Origin: Nitrospirota bacterium
Lineage (GTDB): Bacteria > Nitrospinota > Nitrospinia > Nitrospinales > VA-1
Reading direction: 5' to 3'
DNA: 5,122 nt
Assembly (NCBI GenBank): GCA_003235465.1
Contig: QJWD01000149.1
Coordinates: 1-5,122 of the forward strand
Shown here: one piece after another, positions 1 through 5,122 of the stretch
Position numbering within the stretch: the first letter of the stretch is position 1
Layout of the letters: every line of letters starts with the position of its first letter
Notes under the pieces: model-generated
The model's input: only the letters and a program-made list of their open reading frames with translations
Databases searched by the model: none
What the model was told of the DNA's origin: nothing
Translations under genes and position numbers: made by a program

Positions 1-228
1 CAATCCCAAGACGCATTATTATCCTGGCGCCAATTTCGCTGTTCTTTCAGCCAATTAATGAGCACCATGAGTTTCTCAAATTATCACGCTGTTTCAGCAA
101 TAAAATTCTTACTTAAAAGCTCACTGAAATGTCCGCTTTGGGTCGTTATCGGCCTTACAGTGCTATCGAACCCACCCTTATTCATATTTAGGGTATTCGG
201 GAAAGTAATCTTTACTCATATTCATAAT

Positions 229-243
229 TATTGGGCCCCAATA
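229..243. repeat. Perfect 7-bp inverted repeat, 1-nt centre
   Basis: TATTGGG and CCCAATA flank a single C, giving a 15-nt perfect dyad. It marks the left edge of the C-rich tract. No T-run follows on either strand, so it is not an ordinary terminator. Function unknown; it could be a protein-binding site or chance. Confidence 0.5.
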
Positions 244-305
244 TCCACCCCACCCCCCAAAGGTTTCCCTACCACCTCATTTCCCCTTGATTCTCCCGCC
301 CCTCC
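236..305. other. C-rich, G-poor tract (G-rich minus strand)
   Basis: The plus strand has about four G in 70 bases and many C-runs (236-239, 248-251, 253-258 and shorter ones to 305). The minus strand therefore carries G-runs of 3 to 6 and could form a G-quadruplex around 236-258. This is a visual reading only; no function is shown. Confidence 0.45.
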
Positions 306-500
306 ATGATGCCATTTATAGGGCTTATTAAAAACAAAGCTTCCTGGCTGTCTGAGGACCTCTGAAGGTATCTCCAGTGTATCCCTGGCTCCTAACCTAG
401 CTTTATAGATAGAGCGCAAATGGTATTGATTCCTGCATCCCTATTTCTCATGCACCAAGAAGACGTTTTTTGCAGTTTGGACCATGATGTAGATTTTCCC

Positions 501-528
501 GCAAAAAGTGGCAAATAGGTGGCAAAAA
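501..528. repeat. Short direct repeats GCAAA, about 10-11 bp period
   Basis: GCAAA occurs at 501, 511 and 522. The last two copies are part of GTGGCAAA at 508-515 and 519-526, exactly 11 bp apart, so they lie on one face of the helix. An inverted copy, TTTTTTGC, lies at 466-473. Helically phased short repeats beside a tRNA 3' end are typical of arm-type binding sites of tyrosine recombinases in attachment regions. That role is inferred from position and pattern; no recombinase gene is visible here. Confidence 0.45.
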
Positions 529-539
529 TAGACTGAAAT

Positions 540-570
540 AAAAAATCACCTATCCGGAATATCAGATAAG
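540..570 (-). terminator. Possible weak terminator after tRNA-Arg
   Basis: On the minus strand CTTATC (570-565) can pair with GATAGG (554-549) through a 10-nt loop with one G-U pair. After three bases a run of six T follows (545-540). It begins 13 bases beyond the encoded CCA end, so it suits the end of the tRNA transcript. The stem is short and AT-rich, so it is only a candidate. Confidence 0.35.
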
Positions 571-583
571 AGCTTATTTTATT

Positions 584-660
584 TGGCACGCCCGGAGGGA
601 TTCGAACCCCCGACCTACGGAACCGGAATCCGGCACTCTATCCAGCTGAGCTACGGGCGC
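584..660 (-). tRNA. tRNA-Arg, anticodon CCG, CCA encoded
   Basis: The minus strand folds as a full cloverleaf: acceptor strand GCGCCCG, D-stem GCTC/GAGT with loop AGCTGGATA, anticodon loop TTCCGGT, T-stem GGGGG/CCCTC with loop TTCGAAT, discriminator G and encoded CCA (586-584). The anticodon CCG (626-624) reads the arginine codon CGG. The D-loop A after GG fits the arginine identity base A20. Odd points are a G-U closing pair at 1-72, a G-U pair at 10-25 and a C-U mismatch at 27-43. The gene lies 52 bases downstream of the NHLP-like gene on the same strand, with no clear terminator or promoter between them, so read-through from that side is possible. Its 3' end faces the AT-rich stretch, a classic integration position for tyrosine-recombinase elements. 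Confidence 0.95.
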
Positions 661-712
661 GTGTATTTGTTGGGTTTTGATGGCCGCCTGGGCCCGGGTT
701 TCGCCTGCCTTG

Positions 713-1060
713 CTAAAAGACTCCTGATGTGTCTTCCTCGGCTTCCTGCGAACTCATGGAGCTGTGGCCGCCCTTCTTCAGCTTGAGCTCGCGGCCGAAT
801 TCGCGGATGCTGTCGAGCCGCCATTCCCACCACTTCACTTCGTCCTTCAAATCCTGCGGCGCGTTCGAGGGGATGGGAAAGGTCTGCTTGTCGCCGGAGC
901 CGACTTTCATCTCGGCGCCCTCGGGGATGCTGAGGCCGTTTTCCACCATCACGCCGACGGGGTCGGCGACGAGTTGTTTCTTGAAGACGGCATCGGTCAC
1001 GGCGCGGGTGGCGATGACCTTCCATTTTTTGTCGAGTTCTTCTTTTTTTGCGCTGTCCAT
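713..1060 (-). CDS. NHLP-leader-like small protein, possible RiPP precursor
   Basis: This 115-residue protein has no signal peptide or membrane segment. Residues 11-64 follow the pattern of nitrile-hydratase-like leader peptides (NHLP): K-W near residue 13, R-A at 19-20, D23, F26, L30, D33-P34, E40-x-G42, P46-E-G48, a short beta-like stretch, then prolines at 62 and 64. In known systems this leader recruits modifying enzymes to a C-terminal core. Here residues 65-96 are charged and Trp-rich (W77, W78, W80). A Gly-Gly at 97-98 precedes a 17-residue tail with five Ser, one Thr and no Cys. A Gly-Gly cut giving a Ser-rich core is thus conceivable, but it is inference. No modifying enzyme, protease or transporter is in the window. 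Start is ATG at 1060, preceded by AAAAGG with a 3-base spacer. It could instead be a stand-alone protein using the same fold. Confidence 0.7.
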   Translation of the reverse strand: MDSAKKEELDKKWKVIATRAVTDAVFKKQLVADPVGVMVENGLSIPEGAEMKVGSGDKQTFPIPSNAPQDLKDEVKWWEWRLDSIREFGRELKLKKGGHSSMSSQEAEEDTSGVF

Positions 1061-1062
1061 GG

Positions 1063-1128
1063 GCCTTTTAAGTTGTGCGGCGCGGGGCCGTGGGCTTCTT
1101 TGTTCGGGTCGGGTCTAGCTTAAAAGAC
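1063..1128 (-). promoter_or_regulatory. Inverted repeat that could mask the RBS
   Basis: On minus-strand RNA, GUCUUUUAAG (1128-1119) can pair with CUUAAAAGGC (1072-1063): ten pairs, one of them G-U, enclosing a 46-nt loop. The downstream arm contains the whole ribosome-binding site of the NHLP-like gene. The upstream arm is the T-tract of the putative alaS terminator. A transcript reading through from alaS would carry both arms; one starting between them would not. The pairing is visible in the sequence; a regulatory role is inferred. Confidence 0.35.
1064..1069 (-). promoter_or_regulatory. Ribosome-binding site of the NHLP-like gene
   Basis: AAAAGG on the minus strand lies three bases before the ATG at 1060, a short spacer. 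It is wholly contained in a sequence (1063-1072) complementary to 1119-1128 upstream, so it may be masked in longer transcripts. Confidence 0.5.
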
Positions 1129-1146
1129 TCGCGCCCGGCCCGCAAG
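1122..1146 (-). terminator. Putative intrinsic terminator of alaS
   Basis: On the minus strand CTTGCG (1146-1141) pairs with CGCGAG (1133-1128), six pairs including one G-U, across a 7-nt loop, followed directly by TCTTTT (1127-1122). It starts 25 bases beyond the alaS stop codon, where a terminator is expected. The T-tract is short and interrupted, so some read-through into the NHLP-like gene is likely. Confidence 0.5.
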
Positions 1147-1171
1147 GGGAAAGTTCACTCCCCCGCCCTCG

Positions 1172-3811
<2,640 letters not shown>

Positions 3812-3819
3812 TCCGAAAG

Positions 3820-3827
3820 CCACCTTC
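3820..3827 (-). promoter_or_regulatory. Ribosome-binding site deciding the alaS start
   Basis: GAAGGTGG on the minus strand lies eight bases before ATG 3811. It overlaps the alternative GTG start at 3823-3821, which has only a weaker TAGGT upstream. This favours the ATG. Confidence 0.6.
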
Positions 3828-3830
3828 AGA

Positions 3831-3849
3831 CCTAAAGCATTACCTTAGG
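3831..3849 (-). promoter_or_regulatory. Inverted repeat in the alaS leader
   Basis: On the minus strand CCTAAGG (3849-3843) faces CTTTAGG (3837-3831) across a 5-nt loop: seven pairs, one of them G-U. No T-run follows, so it does not look like a kdsD terminator. It sits three bases upstream of the alaS ribosome-binding site and near the transcription start predicted from a possible -10 box. In E. coli, AlaRS represses its own gene by binding a palindrome around the start site; a similar role here is only an inference. Confidence 0.35.
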
Positions 3850-3855
3850 TATCAC

Positions 3856-3861
3856 ATTCTA
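3856..3861 (-). promoter_or_regulatory. Possible -10 box of an alaS promoter
   Basis: TAGAAT on the minus strand, in an AT-rich stretch between kdsD and alaS, matches five of six bases of TATAAT. No good -35 box is seen at 16-18 bases. A second candidate, TATTAT (3877-3872), also lacks a -35. alaS may therefore rely on read-through from kdsD or on an activated promoter. Confidence 0.25.
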
Positions 3862-3897
3862 TCTTCCATTAATAATAACTTCCTGACAGCCAGCCGC

Positions 3898-4899
3898 TCA
3901 CACGATACCCGCTTTCAGGAGGTCCTGAAGGTGGATGATGCCGTCGATGGTTTTGCCGTCTTCACTGACCGCGAGCGAGGTGATGGCGTGCTCCTCCATC
4001 CGTTGCACCGCCTGGGTGGCCATGCACTCGCCGCGAATGGTTTTCGGCCCCCTGCTCATGAGTTCCGCCGCCGTGGCGTCCAGGATGTTCTTCCTCTTTT
4101 CGATCCAGCGCCTGAGATCGCCGTCGGTGATGATGCCTTGGAGCAAGCCTGCCGGGTCCACCACCAGCGTCGTTCCCAGGCATTTCTGGCTCATCTCCTT
4201 CAGCACCTCGGATATCCCGGCATCGGGGCCAACGCGCGGCACCTCGCCGCCTCGTCGCATCAGATCGGCCACGGTGGTGAGGAGCTTTTTGCCGAGGCTG
4301 CCGCCGGGGTGGTTCTGGGCGAAATCCTCCGCCCGGAAGCCGCGCAGTTCGAGGAGCGCCATGGCCAGCGCGTCGCCCATGGCGAGGGTGGCGGTGGTGC
4401 TCGATGTCGGCACGAGGCCGAGCGAGCAGGCTTCCTCCCTGACGCCGGTGTGGAGGACAAATTCGCTGCGCCTCGCCAGCGTCGAATCCGGGTTGCCGGT
4501 GAGGGCAACCAGGGTGCACTTGATGCGCCCGAGCGTCGGCAGCAGGTTGACGATTTCCTCGGTCTCGCCGCTGTTGGAGATCGCCAGGATGATGTCGTTT
4601 CTGCCGATGATGCCGATATCGCCGTGGCTCGCCTCGGCGGCGTGCAGGAACACGGCGGGCAGCCCAATGCTGGAAAACGTCGAGGCGATCTTGCTGCCGA
4701 TAAGGCCGGACTTGCCCATGCCGGTGACCACCACGTGGCCCTGGCAGTCGTTCAGCGTTTCCACCACCCCGGCGAAATTCTCGTCGATGCGGTCGATGAG
4801 CCCCGCCACCGACTGGCTTTCGATTTCGAGCACCCGCCTGCCGGTGGCGATGAGGGCGCGCGTCCTCGCGGCGTCGTTGTCGGTCAGGGATTTCAGCAC
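3898..4899 (-). CDS. kdsD: D-arabinose-5-phosphate isomerase (KpsF/GutQ family)
   Basis: Interconverts ribulose-5-phosphate and arabinose-5-phosphate in the cytosol, the first step towards Kdo, the inner-core sugar of LPS. The 333-residue chain has the family layout: an N-terminal SIS sugar-isomerase domain (about 40-185) with GMGKSG at 60-65, SNSGETEE at 108-115 and HPGG at 197-200, then two CBS domains (about 212-268 and 278-333). K63, E115, E156 and H197 correspond to the catalytic K59, E111, E152 and H193 known from E. coli KdsD, at a constant offset of four. The start is GTG at 4899, with GAGGA nine bases upstream; an in-frame TAG six codons before it excludes a longer form, and the next ATG lies inside the SIS domain. 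kdsC or other Kdo genes are not in the window. GutQ- or KpsF-type paralogues share this architecture, so kdsD is chosen as the housekeeping form. Confidence 0.93.
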   Translation of the reverse strand: MLKSLTDNDAARTRALIATGRRVLEIESQSVAGLIDRIDENFAGVVETLNDCQGHVVVTGMGKSGLIGSKIASTFSSIGLPAVFLHAAEASHGDIGIIGRNDIILAISNSGETEEIVNLLPTLGRIKCTLVALTGNPDSTLARRSEFVLHTGVREEACSLGLVPTSSTTATLAMGDALAMALLELRGFRAEDFAQNHPGGSLGKKLLTTVADLMRRGGEVPRVGPDAGISEVLKEMSQKCLGTTLVVDPAGLLQGIITDGDLRRWIEKRKNILDATAAELMSRGPKTIRGECMATQAVQRMEEHAITSLAVSEDGKTIDGIIHLQDLLKAGIV

Positions 4900-4908
4900 G
4901 GGGCCGGG

Positions 4909-4913
4909 TCCTC
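4909..4913 (-). promoter_or_regulatory. Ribosome-binding site supporting the kdsD GTG start
   Basis: GAGGA on the minus strand ends nine bases before the GTG at 4899. Together with the in-frame TAG just upstream it fixes the start. Confidence 0.6.
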
Positions 4914-4951
4914 GCTAGTTAAGCCTTTATTTACAATGGGTTCTATAAGGA

Positions 4952-4961
4952 AAGCCGGCTT
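4952..4961. repeat. 10-bp perfect palindrome at the predicted kdsD start site
   Basis: AAGCCGGCTT is a perfect palindrome centred near the transcription start expected from the kdsD promoter (around 4956). It could be an operator half-site pair, but ten bases can arise by chance. Confidence 0.3.
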
Positions 4962-4962
4962 C

Positions 4963-4991
4963 ATGATAGCACATTCCATTGGACACGGCAA
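4963..4991 (-). promoter_or_regulatory. Sigma70-type promoter for kdsD
   Basis: On the minus strand TTGCCG (4991-4986) lies 17 bases before TATCAT (4968-4963), which is preceded by TGC, an extended -10 element. The -35 matches four of six and the -10 five of six consensus bases. The predicted start near 4956 gives a leader of about 57 nt to the kdsD GTG. Its -35 box directly abuts that of the divergent promoter. Confidence 0.6.
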
Positions 4992-5008
4992 TAACCGCCC
5001 CCTATAAT
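4980..5008 (+). promoter_or_regulatory. Sigma70-type promoter for polA
   Basis: TGGACA (4980-4985) lies 17 bases before a perfect TATAAT (5003-5008). The -35 matches five of six consensus bases. The predicted start near 5015 gives a leader of about 70 nt to the ATG at 5085. Its spacer contains the -35 box of the divergent kdsD promoter. Confidence 0.7.
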
Positions 5009-5084
5009 AAACGCCTGAATCGCGCATGCTGCCCTCCCCCGCTTCCCCGCTTCGACCGGGCAAAGGGGGTCTCTTTCCGAAACC

Positions 5085-5122
5085 ATGACAAAACCCCAAA
5101 CGCTCTATCTCATCGACGGTTC
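5085..5122 (+). CDS. polA: DNA polymerase I, N-terminal fragment (cut by window end)
   Basis: Only 12 complete codons are present, reading MTKPQTLYLIDG, and the frame stays open to the window edge. A short hydrophobic strand ending in L-x-D-G is the typical beginning of the 5'-3' exonuclease (FEN-like) domain of bacterial DNA polymerase I, where this Asp helps bind the catalytic metals. PolA fills gaps and removes RNA primers in replication and repair. The start is the only plausible one: no in-frame ATG, GTG or TTG lies in the seven codons before it. A G-rich AAAGGGGG (5062-5069) lies 15 bases upstream, too far for an ideal ribosome-binding site. The promoter at 4980-5008 points at it. A stand-alone 5'-3' exonuclease would start similarly; twelve residues cannot separate the two. 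Confidence 0.65.
   Translation, partial: MTKPQTLYLIDG

Larger units (their letters stand above)
1..583. other. AT-rich gene-free stretch beside tRNA-Arg
   Basis: No reading frame here looks like a gene. The open frames are short, of low-complexity or biased composition, and lack a good ribosome-binding site or recognisable motif. Base composition is clearly AT-richer than the coding region to the right. The stretch contains a perfect 7-bp dyad at 229-243, a strongly C-rich plus strand over about 236-305, a fragment at 128-145 resembling a dispersed proteobacterial intergenic sequence, and GCAAA-type repeats at 501-528 close to the tRNA. Its position at the tRNA 3' end suggests the edge of an integrated element or a decayed remnant of one. 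That is an inference: no integrase gene is in the window. Confidence 0.6.

Noticed and set aside
166..173. TCGAACCC, shared with the T-arm of the tRNA, as a possible att repeat
   Set aside because: Only eight bases match and flanks differ; too short to call an attachment site.
58..309. Plus-strand frame of 83 codons
   Set aside because: Pro-rich end comes from the C-rich tract, no ribosome-binding site and no family resemblance.
343..390. CCTGGCT direct repeat at 343-349 and 384-390
   Set aside because: Seven bases, not extended on either side, and no array; likely chance.
392..589. Minus-strand frame of 65 codons
   Set aside because: It starts inside the tRNA 3' end and crosses the repeats and the possible terminator; no recognisable domain.
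661..712. GC-rich hairpin as terminator of the NHLP-like gene
   Set aside because: GGCC repeats can pair only weakly and no T-run follows; the main repeat CAGGCG is direct, not inverted.
583..786. Plus-strand frame of 67 codons starting [13 protein letters not shown]
   Set aside because: It is the antisense reading of the tRNA-Arg gene. This start is a well-known false protein in databases wherever such tRNAs are translated on the wrong strand.
3931..5007. Plus-strand frame of 358 codons opposite kdsD
   Set aside because: Same antisense effect; it also runs through the kdsD control region and promoter boxes.

Overview
The window reads as chromosomal DNA of a GC-rich Gram-negative bacterium. 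It has an arabinose-5-phosphate isomerase (kdsD) of the Kdo/LPS pathway, a housekeeping alanyl-tRNA synthetase (alaS), the first codons of what is probably DNA polymerase I (polA), a tRNA-Arg(CCG) and a small NHLP-leader-like gene. The AlaRS N-terminus and its Cys-rich insert remind me of deltaproteobacterial and related deep proteobacterial lineages, but this is recalled from memory and no taxon can be assigned firmly.

Layout. Positions 1-583 hold no convincing gene. They are visibly AT-richer than the rest and contain short repeats, a C-rich one-sided tract and a small dyad. Positions 584-660 (minus strand) are tRNA-Arg(CCG) with encoded CCA; its 3' end faces the AT-rich stretch, the arrangement expected where an integrative element has used a tRNA 3' end. 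Positions 713-1060 (minus) encode a 115-residue protein whose N-terminal half looks like a nitrile-hydratase-like leader peptide (NHLP). Positions 1172-3811 (minus) are alaS, with a likely intrinsic terminator at 1122-1146. Positions 3898-4899 (minus) are kdsD, starting at GTG. Positions 4900-5084 form a divergent regulatory region with two sigma70-type promoters whose -35 elements abut. At 5085 the probable polA starts on the plus strand and leaves the window after 12 codons.

How it works together. kdsD, alaS, the small gene and the tRNA all point leftwards. kdsD has its own promoter. alaS may be read from it or from a weak promoter in the 86-bp gap, where a 7-bp inverted repeat lies just upstream of the alaS ribosome-binding site. 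Beyond alaS, the T-tract of its terminator is complementary to the ribosome-binding site of the NHLP-like gene, so read-through RNA could hide that site.

The most interesting points are the orphan NHLP-like gene with its possible switch, the likely element boundary at the tRNA, and the interlocked kdsD/polA promoters. No complete mobile element, CRISPR array or RiPP-modifying enzyme is visible.
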